From the NCBI GenBank assembly GCA_029239755.1, contig JARBUI010000009.1, positions 52,775-116,774 on the forward strand: 64,000 nucleotides of DNA. The letters run 5' to 3'. Below, in pieces: positions 50,795-61,037 of this stretch; the stretch's first letter is position 1, and every line of letters starts with the position of its first letter. This stretch comes from Clostridia bacterium. GTDB taxonomy: Bacteria > Bacillota > Clostridia > Lachnospirales > Cellulosilyticaceae. The notes beneath the pieces were generated by a model, which was given only the letters and a program-made list of their open reading frames with translations, had not been told where the DNA came from and ran no database searches. A program made the position numbers and the translations under genes.

Positions 50795-51541
50795 TTATTC
50801 TATAATTTTATCCTCTTCAAAGGTGCATTCGTACTGATAGTTATTTTCATCTTGATAGGTTCCTTTACCATGCTTTAAGCCATCTTTAAATTCACCAATG
50901 TACTTATGGTTATTCGGATAAGTTATCATCCCTTTACCAGTCATGGCGCCTTCTACAAAATCACCTCTATAAGCTGTTCCGTTATTCCAAAGAAATGCGC
51001 CTTTTCCATGAGGGACGCCTCCAATAATCTCTCCTTCGTAAATTCCATCTTCTATAGATAATTTACCTATTCCTGTTTCTATACCATCACGGAATTCGCC
51101 TTCATATTTGTCACCATTAGGATAGTAGGCAATACCATTACCCTGCATGTGATTTTTAAGAAAATTCCCTTCGTAAACTGTACCATCAGCTTTATGTAAT
51201 TTGCCCTTGCCTTCCATAAGGCCATTTGCAAAACGACCGCTATAGTATGACCCATCTGGCCACCAGCAAGTACCTATCCCTGTTCTTTCACCTTTATGAA
51301 AGTCACCTTCATAAATGATGTCATCATCTAAATAGCATTTACCCTTGCCGTGGGGTACATTCATAACAAAAGCACCTTCATAGCAGAGCTTACCTGATTC
51401 GTTATAGTATTTTCCAAGTCCATGGAAGTTAGCACCTTTAACGCTTCCTTCATACATAACCTTGCCATTTTTATGATACCAAATTTCATTATTATATACA
51501 TCAGTTGATCCAAGTATTAAAGATTTAATTTTCTTCAGCAT
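50795..51541 (-). CDS. MORN-repeat protein
   Basis: Repeated YEGxFxxGxxxGxGxxxxxxG (e.g. YEGNFLKNHMQGNGIAYYPNGDKYEGEFRDGIETGIGKL). Confidence 0.95.
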   Translation of the reverse strand: MLKKIKSLILGSTDVYNNEIWYHKNGKVMYEGSVKGANFHGLGKYYNESGKLCYEGAFVMNVPHGKGKCYLDDDIIYEGDFHKGERTGIGTCWWPDGSYYSGRFANGLMEGKGKLHKADGTVYEGNFLKNHMQGNGIAYYPNGDKYEGEFRDGIETGIGKLSIEDGIYEGEIIGGVPHGKGAFLWNNGTAYRGDFVEGAMTGKGMITYPNNHKYIGEFKDGLKHGKGTYQDENNYQYECTFEEDKIIE

Positions 51542-51603
51542 CGATTGTTCTCCTTATACTTTCATTAGCCTTATTATAACATTTTTTGGGAAAAAGGAAT
51601 ACA

Positions 51604-52137
51604 TTATACTCCAAAAATCCATAAAGCTAAGTAATAAGATGCTATAATCCCTACAAAAGTTGCTAGGAGTGCACCGGCCAGTGTATAGCGGCTGTTTTTA
51701 ATCTTAACAGTCATAAAATAGACGGATAGGGTGTAAAAAATGGTTTCGGTACAGCCAAACATAATGGACACAAGTCTTCCTATAAATGAATCTGGACCGT
51801 AATTTTTAAAGATATCTAGTATAAGACCTGTTGCAGCAGAAGATGAAAAGGTTCGCATAAGTGCGATCGGAACAACTTCACTGGGAAACTTAGTCCAGCT
51901 GATGAAAGGTTTGATGAGGTTAGATATGCCTGTAAGGGCACCTGAACTTCTGAGCATGCCTACTGCCATCATGAGGCCAATGAGGGTAGGGAGTATATCT
52001 ATTACTACCTTTAATCCATCTGCAGCGCCTTCTATAAAAGCTTCATAAACATTTACATTTTTAATGAGTCCATAAATGATAATGCCAAATATAATAATAG
52101 GAATCATCCAATCCGACAGCCAAACGATAAATGCCAT
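51604..52137 (-). CDS. spmB: spore maturation protein SpmB
   Basis: EAFIEGAADGLKVVIDILPTLIGLMMAVGMLRSSGAL; pairs with spmA. Confidence 0.93.
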   Translation of the reverse strand: MAFIVWLSDWMIPIIIFGIIIYGLIKNVNVYEAFIEGAADGLKVVIDILPTLIGLMMAVGMLRSSGALTGISNLIKPFISWTKFPSEVVPIALMRTFSSSAATGLILDIFKNYGPDSFIGRLVSIMFGCTETIFYTLSVYFMTVKIKNSRYTLAGALLATFVGIIASYYLALWIFGV

Positions 52138-52139
52138 AT

Positions 52140-52718
52140 TTATTTCTCCTTCCTATACATCATTTTAGCAAATGTAATACTCGTTAAAGTTGAGAACAGT
52201 GTAGCTATAATGCAGGGAGCAATAATTTCTGTAGGATTTACAGAGCCATAAGAGGTTCTGTAAGAAATCATATTAATAGAGATAAGCTGAACACTAGATA
52301 TATTAACAATTAAGAACATACACATAGAATGGGTGGCTATGCTTTTATTTTTATTAAGTTTCTGAAGTTCTGTCATTGCCTTAAGACCTGGAGGTGTTGC
52401 AGCCCATCCAAGGCCTAAAAAGTTAGCTATAAGGTTAGTTGCTATGTATTTTCTTGCAGGATGATCTCTCGGAACCTCTGGGAATAAGAAGTCTAGAATA
52501 GGAGTCATTTTACGTGCTAGTGCATTAATAATCCCTGCTTTTTCTGCAATACGCATAACTCCCATCCACAAGGCAACAATTCCACCCATTTTAATGCAGA
52601 GTTCAACTGCTCCTTGAGCTGATGAAAGCGCAGAAGCAGTCACTTCACGCATCCCACCATTAAAACCTGAAATAATTATTGAAAAAATAATCATAAAACT
52701 CCATAGATAATTTAACAT
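52140..52718 (-). CDS. spmA: spore maturation protein SpmA
   Basis: MLNYLWSFMIIFSIIISGFNG; NFLGLGWAATPPGLKAMTELQKLN. Confidence 0.93.
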   Translation of the reverse strand: MLNYLWSFMIIFSIIISGFNGGMREVTASALSSAQGAVELCIKMGGIVALWMGVMRIAEKAGIINALARKMTPILDFLFPEVPRDHPARKYIATNLIANFLGLGWAATPPGLKAMTELQKLNKNKSIATHSMCMFLIVNISSVQLISINMISYRTSYGSVNPTEIIAPCIIATLFSTLTSITFAKMMYRKEK

Positions 52719-53074
52719 GAATGCCTCCTTATAAAACTCTAAGTGGAATCAACAACTAAGTTGTCTTTATAAATATATGCAGCTTAAAATAGAACATGTA
52801 CAATTCTTTATACTATAATGGAAATTGGTGACATAATTGTAAATGTAAAAAAATGGAAGAGGACAGTACTTAGATATAATTTCTACAATAAAATTATAAA
52901 AAACTTGCACAATATCATTATTCGACAAATATTATAGTATAAAATAACATGATTTTTTCAAAAAATGCAAAAAGACCGCAAAAGATAATTGACTTTTATT
53001 TCTAATTATGGTACTTTATAATTATTAAAGATGGAAAATTTTGAGAGAGAATAGTTAAAAGGGAGAGGATTTAA

Positions 53075-53338
53075 GTGAAATCAACAGGGATTGTAAGAAA
53101 GGTAGACGAATTAGGAAGAGTAGTATTACCTATCGAATTAAGAAGAAATTTAGACATTAATGAAAAGGATGCTTTGGAAATTTTTGTAGACGACGACAGA
53201 ATTATACTTAAAAAATATGAGCCAGCAGATATTTTTAATGGCAGTATGGAAGACCTAATTGATTATAAAGGTAAAAAGATTGCTAAAAAAACAATATTAG
53301 AAATTGCAAAATTAGCTGGATATAAAATAGTTGAATAG
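53075..53338 (+). CDS. AbrB-family transcriptional regulator
   Basis: MKSTGIVRKVDELGRVVLPIELRRNLDINEKDALEIFVDDDRIILKKYEP. Confidence 0.95.
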   Translation: MKSTGIVRKVDELGRVVLPIELRRNLDINEKDALEIFVDDDRIILKKYEPADIFNGSMEDLIDYKGKKIAKKTILEIAKLAGYKIVE

Positions 53339-53343
53339 TATAG

Positions 53344-53380
53344 AATAAAAAAGGCCTCGTCTATATAGGTCTTTTTTTTG
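53344..53380 (+). terminator. Rho-independent terminator
   Basis: AAAAAGGCCT...AGGTCTTTTTTTT. Confidence 0.7.
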
Positions 53381-53481
53381 AGTAGACAAACTATTAATAG
53401 GCCATTTGTAAGCAAGTATGATATAATGGGGAAGATATTAAAAATAGGGGACAGTAAGGGGCAGGAGGAAAAAACAAATAC

Positions 53482-54966
53482 ATGGAGTTAAAATTATTTA
53501 GTTTTATTGAAGAGGTTTTAAATGCATTAGAAGAGATGAGGCCAAGCCTTGAAGAAGTGAGCGAGGAGTTAGAAGGTTTCTTTGAGCAGCTTTTATTTGG
53601 GGCAAACAAAGGCTATATTAACATTAATTCAAGAGTCAAGTCTAAAAAGAGCTTAAAAGAAAAGATCATTAGAAATGACTATTATCAGAAGTATGATACA
53701 GTAGAAACGCTTCTTGAAAATATACCAGATCTTATAGGGATAAGATTAGAGTGCAGATTTACAGGGGATGAAACAGAGATTTATAAGTTTATTAAGAAGT
53801 ACTTTAATGAAAAAGCTCAGGGGACCGAAGATTACTATTATAACTCTTTAAATCCGCATGTCATTCTTGACTTAGGAAGCAAACAGCCTAAAGAGCAAAA
53901 AAATGGTATCAAAATGTATAGGATTGACTGTAAATATGTTGGGAAAGAAATAAAGGTTAATTTTGAGATACAAATAAAGTCTCTTGTTAATATTTTCTGG
54001 AGTGAAATAGAGCATAAAATCATATATAAAAATTATAATTATGTAATAGCAGATGCCTTTTATAAGGATATCATGAAGGCTATTAAAAATAGTTTAACCA
54101 CAATTGACCAACAGCTTCTACTCATATCTAATCAATTTGATACAGGAGACAGCACTCCTTTTGATAAAAGAGAAGAGCAACTTGAAAATTTACTCTCTAA
54201 AATTATTTACGATATATTTGCCCTGCGTATGAAAGATAGTATTGGGGTGCTTGTAGATTTTAGAAAATCTTGTGAAGCAATAGTGAAATATGTCTTTAGA
54301 GATGCACTTGAGAATGGCATAGAAAAATATAACAACCATCTTATTGTAGGATTTGATAGGCTCAGACAAATAGATCAGAGCACAATTGACTTCAAAGAGG
54401 AAATCCTTTTTGAGAGAGATCCTGTTTTTAAAGATACGTGTACAAGCATTTTGGGAAATCATATTAAAGGGCGCATTAATGAGGAATTTCAATGGAGCTT
54501 ATTTTTTAGAGTGTTATTTGAAATAGAAGTAAATGATAATGCAAATGACTTTGAAAACTATATACACTATTATACAGATAAGATATATAATAGAATTATT
54601 ATAAATAGATTGAGCTCTAATTTTACTGCTGAAGAAACAAAGGATATTTTGGATACGTTAATGATTCAGTTTGTAAGTATCTTTACAAAAGTTAATTCGG
54701 TAGAACTGCTATACGATAATATTGTTGAACAAGTTATAAAGATTATAAATACTGTAGTTGATGCGCTTTATAGGAATATCCTTGTATTTGAACAGTGGGA
54801 AAAGGAAAAGGATATTTATTTAACTCTGCTGCAGCTTAGATTGTTTACTTTATTTAATATGGACATCAAGGCTGAGGAAGTGCTGGACTTTTTGGAAAGA
54901 GTGAGGTACAGCAAGTCTAATATTGAGATGCCTAAAGGGATACTTAAGTATATTTATAAGATATAG
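53482..54966 (+). CDS. RelA/SpoT-type nucleotidyltransferase-domain protein with long C-terminal extension
   Basis: SRVKSKKSLKEKI...IPDLIGIRLECRF...FEIQIKSLVNIFWSEIEHKIIYK resembles a RelA/SpoT synthetase fold; substrate loop divergent. Confidence 0.75.
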   Translation: MELKLFSFIEEVLNALEEMRPSLEEVSEELEGFFEQLLFGANKGYININSRVKSKKSLKEKIIRNDYYQKYDTVETLLENIPDLIGIRLECRFTGDETEIYKFIKKYFNEKAQGTEDYYYNSLNPHVILDLGSKQPKEQKNGIKMYRIDCKYVGKEIKVNFEIQIKSLVNIFWSEIEHKIIYKNYNYVIADAFYKDIMKAIKNSLTTIDQQLLLISNQFDTGDSTPFDKREEQLENLLSKIIYDIFALRMKDSIGVLVDFRKSCEAIVKYVFRDALENGIEKYNNHLIVGFDRLRQIDQSTIDFKEEILFERDPVFKDTCTSILGNHIKGRINEEFQWSLFFRVLFEIEVNDNANDFENYIHYYTDKIYNRIIINRLSSNFTAEETKDILDTLMIQFVSIFTKVNSVELLYDNIVEQVIKIINTVVDALYRNILVFEQWEKEKDIYLTLLQLRLFTLFNMDIKAEEVLDFLERVRYSKSNIEMPKGILKYIYKI

Positions 54967-54973
54967 CTGAAAA

Positions 54974-55016
54974 GAAGATGCGAGAAAAACTGGAATAGCT
55001 TTTCTCGCATCTTCTT
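54974..55016 (+). terminator. Rho-independent terminator
   Basis: GATGCGAGAAAA...TTTTCTCGCATC followed by T-rich sequence. Confidence 0.75.
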
Positions 55017-55082
55017 TGTGTATGCTAAGAATGCTTAGGAATATTCCAAGACTAGTGACAAACTTTGTAAGCTCGGTATCTA

Positions 55083-55189
55083 TGTTAGGTTCGCAAGACA
55101 GGGGAGGGATGTATTTTGTGGCTCCACGCCTCCCACAGCCAAACCCGAGTCGCCCCAAAACACATCCCTCCCCCGCCTAGCTATCATTA
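55083..55189 (-). ncRNA. copy B of the two-copy structured element
   Basis: Left arm 55101-55118, core 55121-55154 (34/34 identical to copy A), right arm 55156-55173; flanks CGCA and GCTATCAT as in copy A. Confidence 0.6.
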
Positions 55190-55648
55190 CTAAACTATAC
55201 AGAAAGTGATTAATAAGTTACATCTTTCTGTAGCTGCAAGCTTCCGAACTTGCTTGTTTTAAGGAATGCAGGCCATTTGGTCTACAACTACAAAAAGTAT
55301 AGGATTTCAACCGCTATTTATATAGATGGGTTAAAAGCTTATAAAATAAATCCATTCATCCCTACCAAAGTAGGTAGAGTTGCCTATGGCCTAAGGAGAT
55401 GCAGAATATTACTTGTATGATTGCTTTAACAAAGTGCGCTACTCAAAAAAGCTCAAATGCTTAATGATTAGGCAGGGCATGAGAAAACAAAAAACATTCA
55501 TAATACAGTCACATAATCTACACACAATTGTTATATCATTTGTCAAGATAATAATGTTATGATGCAATAACTGGTATATTACTAGGTAAATGGCTCTAAG
55601 TATAGTAAAATGGAGATATAAAGAATGATTGAAAGCAGGTAGAAAGAG

Positions 55649-57244
55649 TTGGGAAAGAGAAAAAACAGGAGATCATTGAAAAAACGAATAAGAAGAGCGA
55701 TGTCTCTTACGGCGTGTACCACTGTTTTATTTTTAAGCGGAGTCATTATTTATTTGATCTTGATGGCTTTAAGGGGCTTTGCGGCGTTTCAGGCGGAAAC
55801 GGTGAGTTATGCTGTTCAAAAGGAAATCAATTCAGGAAGTGCACTTAAGGTCTTGGGAATAGAGAGCATTGATGAAATAGACAAAGATAGTCTAAGAACA
55901 AAAAAATGGATAGATGGTTTAAATAAAAGAACTATCATAAATGAATTTATTCCATATACCCGGCATGTTAATAATATCTACATAAGAATTGAAGTTAATG
56001 ATAAGCTAGTTTATTCAGATGAACAAGTAGATATAAAGAAGTTATCGGGGTTTTATGAGGATACTGAGGCCATCAAACCTATACTTGACTCAAATAGTAA
56101 CCAGATAGGAAGCATCACCGTAAGAGTGAACTCCCGTATCATAATGGGAATTATGGTTCCAATCCTTGTCGTCATTATATTTTTGAGTATAGTCGCACTG
56201 ATTATAGCTAAGATTCTGAGTATGTTTCTTGTTATACCTATTATCAATCCATTAAATCAACTTGAAAAAAAGGTAAAAGCTATAGCTGATGAGGACCACG
56301 AGACAGCCGCAAGTACTCAGATCATATTAAAAAAGCCTCTTAGAGAAATTGAATCTCTTGCAGATTCTACAAATGCGATTATGAAAAAATTAAATAGCTA
56401 TAATGAAATGCTGGAAAATCAGAAGAGAGCCTTAGAAAATCAAAATGCTGAGCTTGAGGCACAAAATGATGAACTCATGGGGTCTAAATTGCAAATTCAA
56501 AAGCAGCAGTCGCAGCTCGTGCAAAGCGAAAAAATGGCATCCGTTGGACTTCTTACGGCTGCAATAACTCATGAAATCAATACGCCGATAGGTGCCATTA
56601 ACAGTAATGTGCAGTTAGCAGATATGCTATTAAATGGACTTATGGAGTATGTCTCTACTCAGTCTGATGATGAACTCAGTTTAATGTTAAGTCAACTAAA
56701 AGAAATTAATGATGTGAACTTAGTGGCCTGCAGCAGAATCATAGAGATCATAAAAAGCCTTAAGAGTTTTTCAAGACTCGATCAGGCAGAATTTCAAGAG
56801 GCAAATATAAATGAAGGTATAAAAAGCGTATTAGTGCTCACTAATAATTTACTGAAACGAAGAATAAAAGTTCATGAGGAACTTGGAGATATTCCGCCCG
56901 TTAAGTGTTTCCCGGGCCAGTTAAACCAGGTGTTTATGAATATTATAGTCAATGCATCGCAAGCCATTGAAGGTGAAGGAGAAATTTTCATTCATACATA
57001 CGAGCAGGAAAGACATATCATTATAAAGATTAAGGATACTGGAACAGGAATAAAAGAAGAGCATATCTCAAAAATATTTGATCCTGGCTTTACAACTAAA
57101 GGGGTAGGAGTAGGTTTGGGGCTTGGTCTTTATATAACCTATAATATTATCCAAAATCATAATGGAGAAATATCTGTAGTAAGTGAACTCGGCAAGGGGA
57201 CAGAATTCATAATAAAAATTCCAATGGATAATGAAAGAACCTAG
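55649..57244 (+). CDS. membrane sensor histidine kinase
   Basis: HAMP-like region, AAITHEINTPIGAINSN H box, VGVGLGLGLYITYNIIQNHNG; TTG start. Confidence 0.9.
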   Translation: MGKRKNRRSLKKRIRRAMSLTACTTVLFLSGVIIYLILMALRGFAAFQAETVSYAVQKEINSGSALKVLGIESIDEIDKDSLRTKKWIDGLNKRTIINEFIPYTRHVNNIYIRIEVNDKLVYSDEQVDIKKLSGFYEDTEAIKPILDSNSNQIGSITVRVNSRIIMGIMVPILVVIIFLSIVALIIAKILSMFLVIPIINPLNQLEKKVKAIADEDHETAASTQIILKKPLREIESLADSTNAIMKKLNSYNEMLENQKRALENQNAELEAQNDELMGSKLQIQKQQSQLVQSEKMASVGLLTAAITHEINTPIGAINSNVQLADMLLNGLMEYVSTQSDDELSLMLSQLKEINDVNLVACSRIIEIIKSLKSFSRLDQAEFQEANINEGIKSVLVLTNNLLKRRIKVHEELGDIPPVKCFPGQLNQVFMNIIVNASQAIEGEGEIFIHTYEQERHIIIKIKDTGTGIKEEHISKIFDPGFTTKGVGVGLGLGLYITYNIIQNHNGEISVVSELGKGTEFIIKIPMDNERT

Positions 57245-57281
57245 ATTAAAACAATATTAATAACTTGGGGAGTGTATAGAA

Positions 57282-58343
57282 TTGAGCAGAACGATTATGG
57301 TAGTTGATGATGAGAAGATGATAACAACAACCCTTTCTACTATGTTTAAGCTGATGCTGAAGGAGAATGTCATTGTATATAATGATGTAGAACAGGCACT
57401 TGCGTGTGAGGAACTGGAGAATAATAAGGTTGACTTAATTATTTCTGATTTTATGATGCCTAAAATGAATGGACTGGAGTTTTTAAAAAATGTAAGGGGC
57501 AAATGTCCCGATACAGTAACTATTCTTTTGACAGGCTATGCGGATAAAGAAAATGCAATTAAAAGTATCAATGAGATAGGCCTATATTATTATCTTGAAA
57601 AACCTTGGGATAATAACGATCTTATAAAAGTAGTAAAAAATGGCCTTGAGAAAAAAGAACTTGCGGATCATTTAAAGGACAAATATAAAGAAATTGAAAC
57701 TTCAAACAGAGAAATAACAAGGTTATATGAGCTGTTAAAGCATGATTATAATAAGGAAACTGAGAGCACTAAAAACCTGATTATTACTCTCGCAAATGTT
57801 ATAGAAGCAAAGGACAAATATACGGATGGGCATACAAGAAGAGTAGCAATGATCAGCAGGATGATTGGAGAAAGACTGGGGCTTGAAGAAGAAAAATTGA
57901 ATGCGCTTGAAATAGCAGGAATTGTTCATGACATAGGAAAGGTTGGAGTGCCTGAAAGTATACTCAATAAACCAGATAAGCTTACTGATGAGGAATTTGA
58001 AGTAATCAAAAGGCATTCAGAAGTGGGAGAGACTATATTAAAGCCTCTTGATTCGCTGCGGGAGTGTCTTGTTCCAGTTAGAAATCATCACGAGAAGATT
58101 AATGGATCAGGTTATCCTGATGGCCTTAAGGGTGAGGATATAACAATTGAAACAAGAATATTAGCAGTTGCAGACATATTTGATGCCTTATATTCGGATA
58201 GGCCTTATAGAAATAAGCTGCCCTTATCCAGTGTAAAAGATATTCTGATGAAAGATGTAAATAGTGAGTGTTTAGATGAAGAAGTTGTACGTATGCTCTT
58301 CGATATGATTGATAAGGGAGACATCGAGAGAGTATTTGAATAA
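57282..58343 (+). CDS. response regulator with HD-GYP output domain
   Basis: IMVVDDEKMITTTL...LIISDFMMPKMNG receiver; IVHDIGKVGVPESILNK and HHEKINGSGYPDGL. Confidence 0.95.
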   Translation: MSRTIMVVDDEKMITTTLSTMFKLMLKENVIVYNDVEQALACEELENNKVDLIISDFMMPKMNGLEFLKNVRGKCPDTVTILLTGYADKENAIKSINEIGLYYYLEKPWDNNDLIKVVKNGLEKKELADHLKDKYKEIETSNREITRLYELLKHDYNKETESTKNLIITLANVIEAKDKYTDGHTRRVAMISRMIGERLGLEEEKLNALEIAGIVHDIGKVGVPESILNKPDKLTDEEFEVIKRHSEVGETILKPLDSLRECLVPVRNHHEKINGSGYPDGLKGEDITIETRILAVADIFDALYSDRPYRNKLPLSSVKDILMKDVNSECLDEEVVRMLFDMIDKGDIERVFE

Positions 58344-58526
58344 CTTAGATGACCTAATATTTAGTCGGGTTTGTAAGTAATTATACAGGTTATTTCTTGA
58401 AATTGCTTCTAAGATATAGGACAGAAGTAAATATTATGTTATAATGGGGAAGCATGAAGAATGGCTTAAGAGTATAACTTTAGTGTTTATATAAAATAAC
58501 TTTACTATTTGAAGGAGGAATTAGCA

Positions 58527-60821
58527 GTGATTAAACTATTTGAAGGCGGAGCGTATCTTGTTAATGGAAGAGATCTTGTTTCAGATAACGCAGATGCTCC
58601 AAATATTCTTAAACAAAAATTAGGAGAGGGTGTGCCATCAAGGGACGCGGCATCAAAAAATACAATAGCTTATAGCATACTTGAAGCTCATAATACTTCA
58701 GGGGATATGGACAAGCTTAAGATTAAATTTGATGCAATGGCTTCTCATGATATCACTTATGTTGGGATTATACAAACAGCAAGAGCAAGCGGACTTGAAA
58801 AGTTTCCTATTCCTTATGTTCTCACAAACTGTCATAACAGTCTTTGCGCAGTAGGCGGGACTATTAACGAAGATGATCATATGTTTGGGCTTTCAGCTGC
58901 AAAAAAATACGGCGGTATTTATGTACCAGCCCATATGGCAGTTATTCATCAATATATGCGTGAGATGATGAGCGGATGCGGCAAGATGATACTAGGTTCA
59001 GACAGTCATACAAGATATGGTGCACTTGGTACAATGGCTATAGGTGAAGGCGGGGGAGAGCTTGCAAAGCAGCTTCTTTGCAAAACCTATGATGTAAATC
59101 GTCCGGGGGTTGTGGCTGTTTACCTTACAGGAAAACCTGTAAAAGGTGTCGGCCCACAAGACGTTGCCCTTGCCATTATTGGACAAGTATTTAAAAACGG
59201 TTATGTTAAAAACAAGGTGATGGAATTCGTTGGTGACGGTATTGACGGCCTTAATGTAGAGTATAGAAATGGTATAGATGTTATGACAACGGAAACGACT
59301 TGCCTTTCATCTATATGGGAAACTGACAGTGCGGTAGAGGAATACTTCGAAGCCCATGGCAGAAAAGAAGCTTATAAAGAGCTTAAACCAGGCAGCGTCG
59401 CTTATTATGATGGAGTAGTTTATGTTGATCTATCTAAGGTGAGGCCAATGATCGCCCTTCCTTTCCATCCAAGTAATACGTATACAATTGAAGAATTAAA
59501 TGCAAATCTATATGACATATTAGGAACAGTTGAAGAAGAAGCTAAAGCAACGCTTGGCAGCGCTAAGGTCAGCTTTACTTTAAGAGACAAGATTAAAAAT
59601 GGTAAGCTTCTTGTACAGCAAGGGGTTATTGCAGGCTGTGCAGGAGGTACCTTTGATAATATTTGTGATGCTGCTGATATTTTAAATGGGCAGTCAATAG
59701 GCTTTGATGAGTATGCACTTAGTGTTTATCCATCCAGTCAGCCAACATATATGAGTCTTGTTGAAAATGGCTCGATTGCCAAACTGATGGCATCAGGGGC
59801 AACTATCAGAACAGCGTTCTGCGGACCATGTTTTGGAGCTGGAGATGTACCTCCAAATAACTCACTTAGTATCAGACATTCAACAAGAAACTTCTTTAAC
59901 CGTGAAGGGTCTAAACCAAGTGACGGACAAATCGCATCCGTTGCACTGATGGATGCACGCAGTATTGCAGCAACTTCTGTAAATGGCGGATACCTTACAG
60001 CTGCAACAGATATTGATTTAAACTTTACAAAACCTAAATATTACTTTAACAGTAAAATATATGAAACTCGCTGTTATAATGGTGTAGGTAAAGCTGATAC
60101 AGGAGCTGAGCTTAAATTTGGTCCAAACATTACAGACTGGCCCAAAATGTCTAATCTGACAAATCATATTGTATTAAAGGTTGCAGCAGAAATCCATGAT
60201 GCTGTCACAACAACTGATGAACTTATCCCATCAGGTGAAACTTCAAGCTACCGCTCAAATCCGCTTAGACTTGCAGAATTTACTTTATCACGCCGTGATC
60301 CAGGCTATGTTGGACGTGCTAAAGAAATTCAGAAAGTAGAGTTTGCAAGACTTGAGGGACAAAATCCTGTTGAAGTAAACGATGAGATTAAATCTGTGTT
60401 TGATACGATTAAAGAAATAGATGGGTTTAGTACCATTGATGCTAAGACTACAGGTATAGGAAGTGTTATTTATGCGGTTAAGCCAGGAGATGGTTCAGCT
60501 CGTGAACAAGCTGCTTCTTGTCAAAAGGTTCTTGGTGGATGGGCGAATATTGCAAAAGAATATGCTACAAAGAGATACCGCTCAAATCTTATTAACTGGG
60601 GAATGATACCGTTTATTTTAGATGAGGAACTTAAATTTAAAAACGGAGATTATATCTTTGTGCCTTATATTAAACAAGCTGTTCAAGATAAAGTATCAGC
60701 TATTAAAGCTTACATTATTTCAGATACCATAACAGAATTTACACTTACTTTATCTGATTTAACAGATGACGAGAGAAACATTATTTTGGCAGGATGCCTT
60801 ATCAATTATTACAGGAGCTAA
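58527..60821 (+). CDS. aconitase-family hydratase (YbhJ-like)
   Basis: [57 protein letters not shown] start at 58527 after GAAGGAGGA. Confidence 0.88.
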   Translation: MIKLFEGGAYLVNGRDLVSDNADAPNILKQKLGEGVPSRDAASKNTIAYSILEAHNTSGDMDKLKIKFDAMASHDITYVGIIQTARASGLEKFPIPYVLTNCHNSLCAVGGTINEDDHMFGLSAAKKYGGIYVPAHMAVIHQYMREMMSGCGKMILGSDSHTRYGALGTMAIGEGGGELAKQLLCKTYDVNRPGVVAVYLTGKPVKGVGPQDVALAIIGQVFKNGYVKNKVMEFVGDGIDGLNVEYRNGIDVMTTETTCLSSIWETDSAVEEYFEAHGRKEAYKELKPGSVAYYDGVVYVDLSKVRPMIALPFHPSNTYTIEELNANLYDILGTVEEEAKATLGSAKVSFTLRDKIKNGKLLVQQGVIAGCAGGTFDNICDAADILNGQSIGFDEYALSVYPSSQPTYMSLVENGSIAKLMASGATIRTAFCGPCFGAGDVPPNNSLSIRHSTRNFFNREGSKPSDGQIASVALMDARSIAATSVNGGYLTAATDIDLNFTKPKYYFNSKIYETRCYNGVGKADTGAELKFGPNITDWPKMSNLTNHIVLKVAAEIHDAVTTTDELIPSGETSSYRSNPLRLAEFTLSRRDPGYVGRAKEIQKVEFARLEGQNPVEVNDEIKSVFDTIKEIDGFSTIDAKTTGIGSVIYAVKPGDGSAREQAASCQKVLGGWANIAKEYATKRYRSNLINWGMIPFILDEELKFKNGDYIFVPYIKQAVQDKVSAIKAYIISDTITEFTLTLSDLTDDERNIILAGCLINYYRS

Positions 60822-60880
60822 TGAATTGCAAGATAATTAATGTTATATTTTTGTGAAAATTAATTATAATGATTTAGTTG

Positions 60881-60909
60881 TTGACAAAAAAGTATACAAA
60901 TTATATAAT
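60881..60909 (+). promoter_or_regulatory. consensus sigma-A promoter of the PTS operon
   Basis: TTGACA-17 nt-TATAAT, exact match to both hexamers. Confidence 0.9.
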
Positions 60910-60927
60910 AGGGTTAATGGAATACAA

Positions 60928-61001
60928 AGTGTGTTACTGATTAAGTCAGGCATAAACTTTACCACTAAGAGCATTCTTAGTAGTTGTTTATGCCTTTTTT
61001 T
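60928..61001 (+). promoter_or_regulatory. RAT-type antiterminator overlapping a Rho-independent terminator
   Basis: RAT-like AGTGTGTTACTGATTAAGTCAGGCATAAAC overlaps terminator GGCATAAAC...GTTTATGCC-TTTTTTT; a PRD/CAT antiterminator is encoded downstream. Confidence 0.85.
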
Positions 61002-61037
61002 GTTAACCAAATTTATATGCAAGAGAGGAGGCCTGAA

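Noticed and set aside
54850-55158. Minus-strand 102-aa ORF containing RLGFGCGRRGA, shared with ORF 48764..48955
   Set aside because: Shared peptide arises from the conserved 34-nt core; flanks do not align as protein and covariation fits nucleic-acid structure better than coding.
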